64,000 nt of DNA from Pelodera strongyloides (lineage: Eukaryota > Nematoda > Chromadorea > Rhabditida > Rhabditidae). Location of the stretch: NCBI GenBank assembly GCA_036852015.1, contig JAANDG010000024.1:496001-560000 (forward strand), written 5' to 3'. Shown one piece after another: positions 35,613-47,503 of this stretch. Position 1 is the stretch's first letter. Each line of letters opens with the position of its first letter. The notes beneath the pieces are model-generated. The model had not been told where the DNA came from. It saw nothing but the letters and a program-made list of their open reading frames with translations, and did not search any database. Both the position numbers and the translations under genes were made by a program.

Positions 35613-38600
35613 TCAGTAGTCAGTTTCCGATGGTGTATAAGGTGGCGGGGGCTCGCATATTTGTCCAAGAGGAGGATATAGCGGTGGAGCGCTGGGAGTA
35701 ACTGAAAGAAAATAACGTTATTCTTGTTAGACTGCCAGACAACGTTTGTGGGTTCGCGTTCAAGGTTGCGGGTCCGGGTTCGAGTCCCTGCGAAGGCGTT
35801 CGTTTTGTATTTCATGTGTAGCGTATTCCTCACAAAAAAAAGCAGAATCAAACAAAGTGACCGATTCGAATAACTGACCGTTACCTGAGCCCAGATGTTC
35901 GTTCATAGGAGGAGCCACATGGTCTGTTTGCTGGACAAAATCGATAATGGGAACTAACGGCTGCGGTTGGCCGATATTATATCCAAAATTACCATTGAAT
36001 ATCAAAATTGGTACTTTACAGTCAACAGATGAGAGAAACGTGGACGTGGTATCAACTTCAACCTGCAGTAAAATAAAACGATGATCTTCCCTGCTACTTA
36101 CGCATTGCTATTCGTATGATTTGTTATCCATGTAACAGGAATTTGTAACGTACATTTTACTGGGTAGCCAATTCCTGAATATATACTACGTAGAACTACT
36201 CCTGAATATATACTACGTACAACTACTCCGCATAAACGTTATGTTACGATATCACCCTTTTTGACTTTCATTTACCCCTACGGTTATTTTTAATGGCTTT
36301 AGTGGCTTTAGTACTTTCTCTTTTCTTTGATTTTCCATTTACAGTATTATCACCCTTTATCAACTGAAAGAATCGATGCAACTGGAAATAAATTATTATT
36401 ATTACATTTAACCCATATTATTTCTTTTCAGAGAACATACGGAATTAGCTTCCTAAAGCAATAATATAAGTCCCTCAGAAGACCTAAGAGCATAACCTTA
36501 TTTGACTACGATCACCCGACTCGCCTTGCCGGACTTCACATAAACAACCCCTGCCGGAGCCGCTCTACGCGACAACTTCTAGAGGACCAATTGGACCGAC
36601 AACTAAACTTCACTATCCAGCGAATAAAACAGTTATTAGAGTTCGTATAAAAACAATTGTTATGTAATGTTTTTGAAACGTATATTGGGCACCTGCATTT
36701 CTGTGTTTGTCCCATGTTTGATCGACTTTGGATCGACATTTTCACAAAAACTAAAAAAAAAATAGTGAGTAGCATTATCATGGAACGGATTACCTTCAGT
36801 TTGTATTGCACCTTTATGATAGCGCACTCGAAAGTTGGAGCAATATTGGGTACTTCCAGAAAAGCTTCCACTACGGTATTGCCTCTGGATGGGCATACGA
36901 CGTCCTGAAAAACGAGGCACGATTTTTTTATCGGGGGTTGAAAAAATACATAGCGTGGGAAACCAAAAACCCCGATGTCGCCCCGATCAAGTATTTTATC
37001 CTTGTAATTATATTACGCTGCTCTGTGAAGTAATCGTCTTTACTCCTTCACAGATCATCTTCCGCCTATGGCAGTGTTGTTTACAACTGCCTTGGGCAAT
37101 TACAACTGCTAATTACCGTTTCCGATGATGTGACTTCAGCCTTCGAATCCTCCACATTTTTTCCGTCTGATTCGATAAAAGGTACATTCGTAGGAAACTT
37201 GGCTCCGTCTTGGAATGCGACAAAGTCTGCATACTGACAAAGAATTAGTTTGACCTGAAAAGTTCATACAGATTCAACTAATTTGGTTGGATATGAGGGC
37301 ATGGTACGTGGGGATAATCTGCACACCACCGTTTAAAATTTTAAAGCCGTATGACACCCGCTTTTTTCACACACGCGCGAGTAGCACGAATATATCTCTC
37401 ATGATCAATTTTGGTTCTGTCGAGACTCCCTCGTCCGTACCCAAGAAAAGGATAGATCAACTTGGTAACGTACATTTTCCACGTCCTTCGAAGTGCGATT
37501 ATCGATTTGTACAGTTGCATGGATAGTCTCTCCGACAGTAAATGCAGTCTTGGAAAGATTCACCTATGACAAGAAACTATTATGTTGTACCGGGAACGAG
37601 GAAGCCCATTCCATTTAGCATAAACACCAAAACGGACAAATACATAACACAACATAACATTTATTACGAACATAAAAATGTCGCACAAGTTTTGTCGAGG
37701 CAATACCACAATGAATAACTATGAAACGTGAAAATGTAAATCTGATTAAAATAAAAGCACCAAATAAAAACATTAGGTTTACAGGAATAGGCGAGGGTTA
37801 CTCTCAATCATAAGTGAAGTTCTATGGACAAAACAGTGTCTGCGAACATTCCTAGTCAGAGGGATTATAATTTTGATACGACCACGTCGAGAAGACAGAT
37901 TAGAATTCCTGAATTTGTACATTGACCGTAGATAATGACCGCATTTAGTAACACAACTCCTTTTTAGATATGTAATTCGGCATTAACAGTAAAGAAATTT
38001 AATTCAATGGGAATTTGAGACCCCAAAACGCGCTTTTATCGATTGTGTTGTGAAATTTGGTTAATTTGTAAAATAGAAGAAAAGTTAAAGCGACATAACG
38101 GCCGGTTTCTGACAACAAATGTATGTTGTCTCACGCAATATATGAAACAAGTGGTTACGCGAATTTTTGCATTATTCCATTTCAGTTGTCCAACATACTT
38201 TTCAGAAACACGATGTTCTGCCGCTTTAGGTCAGTAGTAAATTCACACATACCGTAACTGCAACTTCTCCCCGACGAAATAGCGGTAGACCAATCTTCTC
38301 ACAACTTCCAGTTGTTTTTGGTTGCAGCAGCTGAGGCGGGGCAGCACTGATGTCGTAAATAGGAGTCACCGTAATTTTCTGAAGCGGATCCATAGTGGAT
38401 GAACCGTAGCGCTTCACTGTTTTTTTTCGTGGGCTAGCTCATTTTGTGACCTCTTCGTGACCATGTGGTGACCAAGTTTCATCGAAAAACGTCAGTAGTT
38501 GGTCCCAAATGGTCACGAACCAGCCACCAGTGTTTTTTGTTGGTAAAAAAACGTTTGGTGAGGGGATCTATGTGACTTCTGCAATTATATCGTTTGCATG

Positions 38601-38836
38601 TGAATGTTCCCAAAATATATCGGAGGGTGAGACGTCTAGACCAGCTCTACTCTGTGTATATAATAAAGGTTTATTGATAAAAACGACAAGTACAAAATAC
38701 CAAGGTAAGCGAGAAAATAATAACCAGGTCCCACAGAGTAAAGGTCCCACAGAGTATTATATGATTACCTAAAAGCGAAATACCGGCCAGTTTTTGAAAA
38801 GTATCGTGGACAGCTGAATTCTTACGTACTTGTGCT

Positions 38837-38872
<36 letters not shown>

Positions 38873-41082
38873 TCAAATTCATGTTCATTTGCATAAGCTA
38901 CTGCATAAGCTGCGTAAGAATGCTGATGTATTCGAAGTATTTCAGAAACTGGCCGATGTTTCGCTTTAATCTTATAGTCAAGGTAGATCTTACTATCTAA
39001 CTATCTACGTTGCAACTATGCGTTACAACTATGATAATATCCTGAATTAGAGGAAACGTATTATAAAAAACCAGTCGGCTCTCGCCGCCTGAGGAGACTT
39101 ACATGGAAATATGATTGGTTTAGCATGGGCATACTTATATACAAAGTTTCAAACGTATCATAAGAAATTTACATAATAGGAAACAATTGCATGTGCATAC
39201 TTCGATCTTGAGCTGCGACACTCTTTTTATACCCGAACACGAACATTTGCATTTCCGTAACGCACATCAGCGTGCAAATTACGCTACAGTTACTCTTTTA
39301 TATAATAAGAAGATTATTAATGTCATATCGCTTTAAATAGAATCACCTGCTCGTTAGTGTGGTCGAATTTCCACGGCCGATCAACAATCAATTTGCAATA
39401 ATAGTGAATACTTCCCGATCTGCTATGGAATTCGGGAAAACATTGCATTGGCACTTGGAACCTGCAAATTAAACTCTCTTATGTTCATCTGATTCTTCAG
39501 GTCAAATATCGTACGAAGTAATATTTTTCTAATTTTCCGGTGCAATGTTCACTCAGGAATCGATAGATTCCTGGCTAGCGGTGTTAAATTGCTGGTTAAC
39601 TCTTGCGGAAAACTTCAACATAGTAACTGACCGTTGTCGACAGTACTAACTTGATGCTCCTTTTAGCAACAACGTGAACACATAGGCCATCACCGCCATA
39701 GTACGAGGGACCACCGTTGGGGTACGGCGAACGAGCACGCACCCCTTTTAGGGGATCATGGCTGGCGTCAGATGGTGCACCCATGGCGAACTCTTTGCGT
39801 ACTTTACGCCACGCGCCTTTCTTAAAACGTGCGCTGCTGCTTCGGAACTTGAACACCTGTGGTGCCTGTGGCGTACCTGTGGCGGTCCCTCTTTATTTCG
39901 AATTAGTTTCGCCAATGTAAACGTGTCAACAAAAAAGGAAAACAAACTGAAATGTGAAGTGATGTTCGCCCGCGGGCAGTTCTTCCTTCTCTCCATTGCC
40001 CCAAAGAATTCGTTCCGATTCGATAATTGGGACCAGACCTTTGTAGTATTCCGTTACAGTCCTACTTTGACCAGCTCTACAATACTTTATTTTATACATC
40101 TACTAGACATGTCTAATATATAACATGGCATTTATTATGAACATATACAAATATACCGCGCAACCTTTGTCAGGGTAATTGCTCGGAACGCCTGCGGAAC
40201 AACTCGTAATCTTGGAAACCCTGCAGTCGGATATCGTCTTATATATAACTATGTTGTTGATTGACATTATGTGCCATACAGTTTGTGCCATTCGAGAAGA
40301 CTCGCGTTCAGCTGTATGTAAAAAAGTTGGTAATCATACTTGATTAATAAAATAATCGACAATTCATTAAATTAAGAAAAAAGTGTTTCTCTTTAAAACA
40401 TTTCTTCTAGAACTGAAGTAGGACGTACACCCTAATGCTATGGCGGTGCTCCCAGTGTGTTTTTGCCTCTCCTACAAGAAGAATTTTCACATATCGTGCA
40501 GAAACGTCATCCTCAAGCTGAAACACAAAGTAGACAGTGGATATAGAAAAACATCTTCTCCCAGTCTTCGCCAAGCTTGTGAATACGGAATCTTTTGCAA
40601 GGACCTGACGAAGATGGGGCAAAGTCGCCACGCACACTTTTAGCTGGTTCTGCACAAAATGTCTCTTTCGGCATCGTTGTCGCGAATATAAGATTTGCCG
40701 CGCAAAATTTTTGCGCTTATTTTTCGAGGTTAGTCGGCGCAATGTCTCCTATTTCAAAAGAAGATTCGGATCCTCACGGTTCTCAGCTAAAATCGGTATT
40801 TTGTCCACAAGCTATACGCAGTAGCCAGTTTTGAAACGGGCATCCTCACGTAGCTTACGTAAGTCACTGAGCGCTACTCCGCCATTTTCTTTCACATTCA
40901 TTTGCATGTATACATCTGTCAAGCACAACGTACAACAATCGGATGTTAAATCGCTTTCAGTGCATTATACCACCACGTCAAAAGGAATCACATACTTGTA
41001 AAACAACCGTTCCGCCGAGAACCGACCCCGGAAAAAACTGGTCGGTTCTTTGTACAAAATCAATCCGAGATTCTATTCCCAT
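35613..41082 (-). CDS. arrestin-domain protein E (alpha-arrestin, ARRDC type), 10 exons, 383 aa
   Basis: Alpha-arrestin: an arrestin-fold adaptor whose C-terminal PPxY motifs normally recruit WW-domain HECT ubiquitin ligases to membrane cargo. Exons: 41082-40996, 40517-40429, 40076-39948, 39461-39347, 38378-38253, 37563-37474, 37254-37117, 36904-36794, 36062-35885, 35701-35613; all phases match. The N-domain starts MGIESRIDFVQRTDQFFPGS and includes VKILLVGEAKTHWEH, LPAGEHHFTF and IVDRPWKFDH. The C-domain includes TVTPIYDISAAPP, PLFRRGEVAV, VNLSKTAFTVGETI and PTFECAIIKVQYKL. The tail has APPLYPP and PPPPYTPS, two PPxY motifs. The ATG follows an acceptor-like CTTACAG by 6 nt. The last codons are shifted: E stops at SETDY, while relatives continue about eight residues to an acidic end that survives here in another frame. 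Leftmost of five tandem copies. Confidence 0.93.
36143..36395. repeat. interspersed repeat, copy 2, in arrestin E intron
   Basis: Inverted relative to copy 1 at 12955-13165. It has an internal tandem duplication of a roughly 24-nt unit around TACGTAGTATATATTCAGG. Confidence 0.8.
38085..38229. mobile_element. TTAA family 2-like element in arrestin E
   Basis: TTAAAGCGACATAACGGCCG at the left and CGATGTTCTGCCGCTTTA at the right. A copy with the same left end starts near 43475 in arrestin D. Confidence 0.7.
38769..38969. mobile_element. TTAA family 1 element with a poly-T expansion
   Basis: The ends AAGCGAAATACCGGCC and GTTTCGCTTTAA are present. The interior has been replaced by a run of 32 T (38839-38870) where family members read TTTTTTATTC. 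It lies in arrestin E intron 4. Confidence 0.8.
40818..40958. mobile_element. TTAA family 2-like fragment in arrestin E intron 1
   Basis: CAGTTTTGAAACGGGCATCC at the left and ATCGGATGTTAAATCGCTTT at the right. Confidence 0.5.
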
Positions 41083-42642
41083 GCTTTCCTGTAAGATACT
41101 TTAATGTTCAGCTCTGCTAAAGCAGTATTGTACCTGCATTCGGAAATTTGTTTGCATATGAAACGCATTTCCAATGTATACTATGCAAAATTGTGGTGCC
41201 CGTCCGAAGCTTCCGCACCAAACTTACACAGGTGGATATGCGTAACAAAGGCAAACTTTTGAAGGTAACATACTGCTTAATGCCGCCTTTAAATTTAGAG
41301 GGACGAAAAGCATATGTACGAAATCAACCGCACAGTATAATAGCCCTGACACAAGGAAGGTGGGAAATACAAAAGATAAAATAAAATAATAAAGCGGATT
41401 CTGGTATTCAAAATAGTTACTTTTCTAATTACTAAATACGTATATAAACATTTATATTAAACTGCAAAGTGTGAGTTAGGACTCACGTTACGGAAATCAT
41501 TAGAATGTATTATTCTACCAGAATATATAAAGGGCGACGAATTCAATCGAATCCCACTGTGCAAAAGACCTTATTCATGATTGCCTTCATTAAAATAGCC
41601 TAATTCGGCATTAGCCGTCTGGTACAAACATATTTTACTGAAAATAAAAATATGGAACTTTTTAACTTGTATCGAAGCTTCTGTTAGACGAAAACATTTT
41701 ACAATGCCAATCACGAGATTCAACGATAGATCGGACCGCGAAAACGCGGAATTTGTCGATTCGATACTGCGAGTATGAACGAAATATAAGAGAAACAATT
41801 GATAGATGTGCGAGCACACGGCTCGTATCTCTTTTCGTTTCAAAAAAAAAGTTAAAAGATGCAAGATAGACTGCCGTCGTTTCCCGCACTGACAAGAGCA
41901 CAAAAATTCATTTCATAACAACGCAACTCTTTTTACGCATCAAAACACCTTTACGCAAGCAAAAAAAAAGTGAAAAACGAAAAAATAAGAGATTTTTACT
42001 GAAGTCCACAGTTTTATACATAATGCATAGACTGACAATAAGAAATGATGATTTCGCAACAGAAAATAAAAACAAAAATTCACCGTTATTCCATGCTTTA
42101 ATTTAGTATATAGAAACTGCATGCATCCCGTAGACATTGTATTTTGTTGATGATATAAAACCATGTTTCTGAGCAAGTTTACTATTCTGTGTTAGGAATA
42201 TCTTCAGTTTCACATGATGTATAAGGCGGTGGAGGCTCGCACATTTGTCCCAATGCAGGATACAGAGGTGGAGCGCTGGGTACAACTGAACATAATTTTG
42301 TTAACTACCACGCCAGAGGTTGCGGGTTTGAATTCCAACAAAGTCGTTAGTTTTTTTTCTGCGTGCCTCTCATAATCAAATAGTTCCCATTATCTTAAAC
42401 GTTACATGAGCCTGAGATATTATACAAAGCAGGATCCACAGGGACGTTACATCCAGAATTACCATTGAATATCACAATTGGTAATATACAGTCAACATAT
42501 GAGCGAACTGCGGACGTAGTGTTAACTACCACCTGGAATTAAAGAAGATATGATTTTTTTTATTTTATGGATTTTAGTCCCAATAGGGTGATTTTGTAGT
42601 GTAGAAAACAAAAAAATGCATATGGTGTCAATTGTTCAGCTT

Positions 42643-42908
42643 TTAAAGCGAAATATCTCCTGGTTTTTGAAACTCATCGTGGACAACTGAGTGAGTTCTT
42701 ACATATTTATGCTAATTTACTCGAATTTAGCTCGATTTTCATTCTAGTTTATTCTCATTTGTATAATAATAATTAATAATAATAATTTATTACGCACACA
42801 TACAATTCATGAGAAAAATATATGCAACGTACACTTTTGTCGAGTATAAGCTGCATACGAATGCTGGTGTACCCGATGCGTTTCAAAAACCGGCCAGATT
42901 TCGCTTTA
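42643..42908. mobile_element. TTAA family 1 miniature element in arrestin D
   Basis: Family 1 reads TTAAAGCGAAATACCGGCC at both ends in inverted order, with an AT-rich middle containing ATGCTAATTT and TTCTAATTTATG. This copy carries an extra AATAAT-rich stretch near 42764-42835. Its right-hand TTAA (42905-42908) is shared with the next element. Confidence 0.85.
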
Positions 42909-43336
42909 AAGGATCGCAGTCACTACAAATTCGTATTTTTTATTCGCTTTTCATTAATTGTTCAAGTATGTGAAGAAAACGACGATTCCAGCGCCAAAGT
43001 ACGGCAAAACGAACTCAGGGAGAGAAATCCCTGTTTATGACTTTTACTTATATACCGTAGTTTATAATTGCCCGTATAGAGTTTCATAATAAATACCCTG
43101 CAGTGATAAACCACGCGCCAGGTGTAACACTGCAGGCTGTTCACTCTCCAAGTACCCCTGGCAATTGCATATATGCACCGGCGTCGGTCATTTATCAAAA
43201 CTCATTCTCATTGATTTCTCTCCCTGAGTTCCATTTTATGTGGATTTTTATGGGTTGCATATTGTTTTATAAATCTGCTTGCATCTAATAAAAATCGAAT
43301 AAAAAAGTTGATTTTGAAGTGACTGCCTTCCTTTAA
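42905..43336. mobile_element. TTAA family 4 element, copy 2, in arrestin D
   Basis: It starts TTAAAGGATCGCAGTCACT and ends with the inverted, slightly worn counterpart, AGTGACTGCCTTCCTTTAA. The same family as 58856-59295. Confidence 0.8.
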
Positions 43337-45603
43337 GTTTCTTGTAGTTGATAACTGATGGTAGTATCATTTTTCTGAAAGTGCCTGATGGGCTCTGACA
43401 GTGGATTTACACACTCTCACACAAAATTAGGAAGCAGGGAAAGGCGCGAGGGAAAGGCGTACAGGGAAAGGCGTACTGAAGCGACATAACGGCCAGTTTT
43501 GGAAAAGCATGCGTTGCCATGCAATATAAGCAAGCAACTGAGTGATTGTTCGCGATTTCGTACGTAATTTTATTCACTTACGCGCCACATGAATGTTCAT
43601 TTGTCCAACATGTTCTAAAGGTGTCCAACGTACCGCAACTACAACTTCTCCCCTTCGAAACAGTGGAAGACCAATCTTGTCACGGCATTTCATTGTTTGC
43701 GGTTGGAGAATCTGTGATGCGGCAGCACTGATGTCGTAAATAGGAGTCACGGTAATGGCCTGAAAGGGATATGTGGCCCAATGGCAATGCGTTCTTCTCA
43801 AAAGTAATCGACCTCGGTTCGATTCTGGTCCGTGACAACTTTGAAACCACCACAAAAAAATGTATTCTTCCCAAAATATTAAAATGGTTTAAATGAAATA
43901 ACCTGCTCGTTGACGTGATCGACTTCCCACGGCCCATCAACAAACCATTTACAATAATAGCGAATACTTCCATATTCGCTATGGATTTCGGGGAAACATT
44001 GAATTGGCAGTTGGAACCTGCAAGTTAAACGCCGAAGTCTTTAAATGTATACTTGTTCTTACAATTAGTAGGCTAGACGAACGTATTACTAGAATACTCA
44101 TTGTCAGTAACGACGTGAAGCTGTGGATTATCACACCGCAGAAAGAGGGACATGGGAACCACACTCGTCCCCTCTGGCGATCACTGCAGGAGGGTGCAAG
44201 GGGGTGCACTAACGTCACATGATGCACGGTGGGCAAGTTTCGGCGCACCTGACTGACCTGACGCGCCTTTCCTAAATGTGTGCCACTTGTGCTTCATCGG
44301 GCCTTGAAGCCTTCAACTCCCGTGCCGCTCCTCTGACTAGTGTAAGCTTCTCGACAGAAAGGGAAACTAACTGAAACGTGAAGTGATGTTCGCCAGCAGG
44401 TAGTTCCTCCTCTTTCCCAGTGCCCCAGAGAGTTCTTTCCTCGCCAATAATTGGAATCAGACCACTATGGTGTTCCGTTACACTCCTGGTGTGACCACCT
44501 CTACAATATTTCATATTTCATGGTCAGATCTACATTGTTGGCTCTTCCTTTTCTATTATTCGGATGGAATTTAACTGTTCAGTCTTCAGTTGTTTTGAAC
44601 TAATGTCCCAACCCAAATAGGCAACTTCTGCTTCGAATTCTTATGCTTTTATTTTAAATAATATACATATGCACATGTGCACTAGGCTGGTTTTTCACCG
44701 TTATACTATTTCCAATTGCCTGTTTGTCAAAGAAAGACAACAAGAGGAGCCGTATACTACGTTCTCTTCATCATATCGTTGTGAAGTATAAGTCAAATAA
44801 TTATCAGGCGAATGAGTATGCTTGTGTGCGTTATTGTTTATTTAACGGCAAATGCGTCAAAGCTTTGGAAAATTTCTTCGCAGTTCACTTACACACTAAT
44901 CCTATGGCGGTGCTTCCAGCTAGTTGTTGCCTCTCCAGTAAGAAGTAACTTCACGTATAGTGCAGGAATGTCATGCTTGACCTGAAACCAGCGAATGTCG
45001 GATTATGTGTGTGTGCTAGAGCATTGCTTACACGATAATTTTGGTTCGCGATAAGATTTCACGATAAAACAGTTATCGTGCGTCAGGTTGCTGTTACACG
45101 ATAAGAGAAAATTTATCCCTTTCGTGGGCGCGCGCCAGACGATAACGCGCACACGATAATTCTCATTATCGTTTTTGAAGGGTCAGCGCGATAAGATAAT
45201 TTTTTCTCTTCTCTCCAACTCGTCGCTTAGACGATAAGCGAAATTTTAATTATCTTATCGCATGGCTAAATTATTCACGATAAGATAAGTACTTATCTTA
45301 TCGACAAAATATTTATCGAGAATTAAACGAAATTATAGGTAAGTGAAGGGACATGCCCCATTATCTTAATTTTTTTTCGGCATATTCCCCCCTAAATGAT
45401 GCGTTTATCACCGTAAAAGGACTGGAAGTTTATTTTTAAGCAAAACAATTTCTTCTTCTCTGTTTGTGGAACTAATGCTAAAAAAAAGGGAAAAACTTAG
45501 TACTCCCCTTAAAACAAAAGATATGCTTTGTTACATCAATAATGCAGGGAGGCGATTTGGATTAGTTAACAGCGTGAAAACGCAAAAAAATACAACATTG
45601 CCT

Positions 45604-45657
45604 GGATTTGAACCCTGGTCTTCTTACTGTCAGGCAAGCCAGTACCTACTGCGCTAA
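45604..45657 (-). repeat. tRNA-like A box and B box
   Basis: The minus strand reads A box TAGCGCAGTAGG and then B box GGTTCAAATCC with pol III spacing. No acceptor stem pairs around it, so it is a tRNA-derived relic or SINE head, not a tRNA gene. Confidence 0.5.
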
Positions 45658-46001
45658 ACATGCTTGAGGACATATTGGCGGCTGCCGAGGAAATGGCACT
45701 GTCGCACTAGAACATAGAAACTTTCCCTAAAACCTACAGGCTAAGAAGAGCTTTCAGGACAGTCTATTAACTATTAAATAAAGCTGCTTTGTTGGCAGTT
45801 GAAATGGCGAATGTTGTATTTGAAAACAGTTGGTTGTTAGAAACAAATTAAAGTGGACCAACTGTAACAAAGGAACGTTTTTCTACCTAAAAATAGTAGT
45901 AAATTAACACGTTTCATCATTTATAGACCACTTTTCGCACGCACAAGGATACTACGAGCATTTTGCTTCACAAAAAACCATTGCAAAAAAAATAAAACTT
46001 C

Positions 46002-46080
46002 CGCAGGAATCGAACCTGCGGATTTAAAACCGTCCCCAGATTGTCAGGCCAACCTCTGCCTGCTGCGCTATAAGGTACTT
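46002..46080 (-). repeat. tRNA-like sequence with perfect A and B boxes and T stem
   Basis: The minus strand has A box TAGCGCAGCAGG (46059-46070) and B box GGTTCGATTCC (46006-46016), inside a 7-bp T stem CCGCAGG/CCTGCGG that is longer than the normal 5 bp. The spacing allows a long variable arm. The acceptor stem does not pair. Same orientation as the tRNA-like unit about 400 bp to the left. Confidence 0.5.
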
Positions 46081-46852
46081 CCTCTGTCCTCGGCTGTCTT
46101 GCACCTAATGGTTGCACCCCGCCCCCTTCCCTCTTTGCCGAGTAACTTCACTCGTCTTGGTCGCTGCAAAAGTTTCGCAGGAAAAAAGTGAATTTGCTCA
46201 TTTTCACGGATTTCGCTAAATTATATGTCAATCGATAGTGTTTTTGAAGCTGAGAAAGAACATGATAGTGGTGTTGCTCGTAATTCTCAAACGGAGCAGT
46301 TATTACACATTTAAATGATTATGCAAAATTTTCGGGGATTAAAGATAGAAGGATGAAATTTTACAGTTCCGATGTCCTAGGGGTCTGAAAAGTAGCTTTT
46401 TCTTAACTCAAAGTTTACTCGTGCCCTAATTTGCCTATATAACGTATATTAACTATTGTGGAAGCACGCAAATGATTGCTACTTTCACTCCTCAGAAAAT
46501 CTGAACAAAAAGCTTAATCTGTTATAAAACACTAAAAATGGAAAAGTAGCGAAGATTGAACTAGGTCTATTTATTCACTTTTCGAAGCTCTTTCCAATGA
46601 ACTTAATAACACGTTGAAATTTGCAAGGGTTTAGCAGTAAATTGGTTACGATAACCAGGACTGCTTATCGTCAAGAAATTATTAGCTCTTCGCGCGAAAT
46701 TTCTGTTCGCGCGAAGCGAAACCCAGCCACTTCGCGCGAAGAGGCGTCTTCTCCTTACACGATAAGAGGCAGTTCGCGCGCGCACTTCTCTCTTTCGTGA
46801 CCCGCTTATCACGATAAAATTTTGACCACTTATCGAGAATGCAAGGCTCTAG

Positions 46853-46905
46853 TGTGTGCGTGTGTGCGTATGTGCGTGCGTGTGTGCGTGCGTGTGTGTG
46901 TTAGT
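46853..46905. repeat. TG-rich microsatellite
   Basis: Imperfect TGTGTGCG units directly outside the right end of the TIR element. Confidence 0.85.
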
Positions 46906-47075
46906 TTGTTTGTGTGTCTGATCAGCCTTTCCGAAGGATCACGAGAGTGTGCTAACAATAAGGAATCTTTCGCGAGTTACATTTTATCTGGGCCTTTGCG
47001 TCAGAGTTTTACCGCACAACATTCGTGCCGAGAGTATAGCACCCCTCATTTTTCCTGAAGGAGTCTATATTGGCG

Positions 47076-47260
47076 GTTAGAGCGAAACACTGGACCGGGT
47101 CTGGAAACAACATTATATACAGCTGCATTCTTCCACATATGCTAGTTGGGGATAGAAATAGAGACGTGTTTTTACTCTAATTTATGCGCGTCTACATACG
47201 TTGCGTAAGAAAACCAGTGTACTCGATGCGATTCAAAAACGGGCCAGTATTTGGCGTTAT
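47076..47260. mobile_element. TTAA family 1 element, diverged
   Basis: GTTAGAGCGAAACACTGG and the inverted CGGGCCAGTATTTGGCGTTA mark the ends. In arrestin D intron 1. Confidence 0.65.
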
Positions 47261-47306
47261 CAGTGCACATGGAAAATTGTTTCCTGTAAACTTTTAATGT
47301 TCAAAG

Positions 47307-47503
47307 CTGCTTAGCCAGTTTTGAAACGTATACTCCTATGCAGAGCCATTTTTAGTCGAATCACATAAATTTGCCTACATCGTATGAGAATGAAATTTCC
47401 TTTACCTTTATCGCTTTACATGCATTATCCACTAACAATAAGCCAAACTAGGATAAGGCAGGTGCCCGGCATACGTTTCAAAAACGGATGTTACTTGCTT
47501 TAA
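47307..47503. mobile_element. TTAA family 2-like element in arrestin D intron 1
   Basis: GCCAGTTTTGAAACGTATAC at the left; inverted CGTTTCAAAAACGGATGTTA and a terminal CTTTAA at the right. Confidence 0.65.

Larger units (their letters stand above)
45016..46852. mobile_element. 1.84-kb TIR element with subterminal CGATAA clusters (hAT-like, non-autonomous)
   Basis: The ends are inverted repeats starting CTAGAGC(A/C)TTGC, flanked by TGTGTGTG (45008-45015) and TGTGTGCG (46853-46860), an 8-bp target-duplication candidate of hAT type. The right copy lies in a TG tract, so this could be chance. The first 320 bases hold about 14 CGATAA/TTATCG motifs, and more occur in the last 200. Such clusters are typical of subterminal transposase-binding sites. 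Three TTCGCGCGAA palindromes lie at 46689-46740, and two tRNA-like promoter regions lie inside. No transposase ORF seen. It sits in intron 1 of arrestin D. Confidence 0.65.

Noticed and set aside
43780..43850. tRNA-like sequence in an arrestin D intron (TGGCCCAATGG, GGTTCGATTC)
   Set aside because: The stems do not pair well; at most a decayed tRNA relic. Similar B-box-like bits at 35755 and 42320 are also too weak.
45466..45657. 63-codon plus ORF ending LPGFEPWSSYCQASQYLLR
   Set aside because: Its end is the antisense of a tRNA-like B box and A box; no protein family is recognised.
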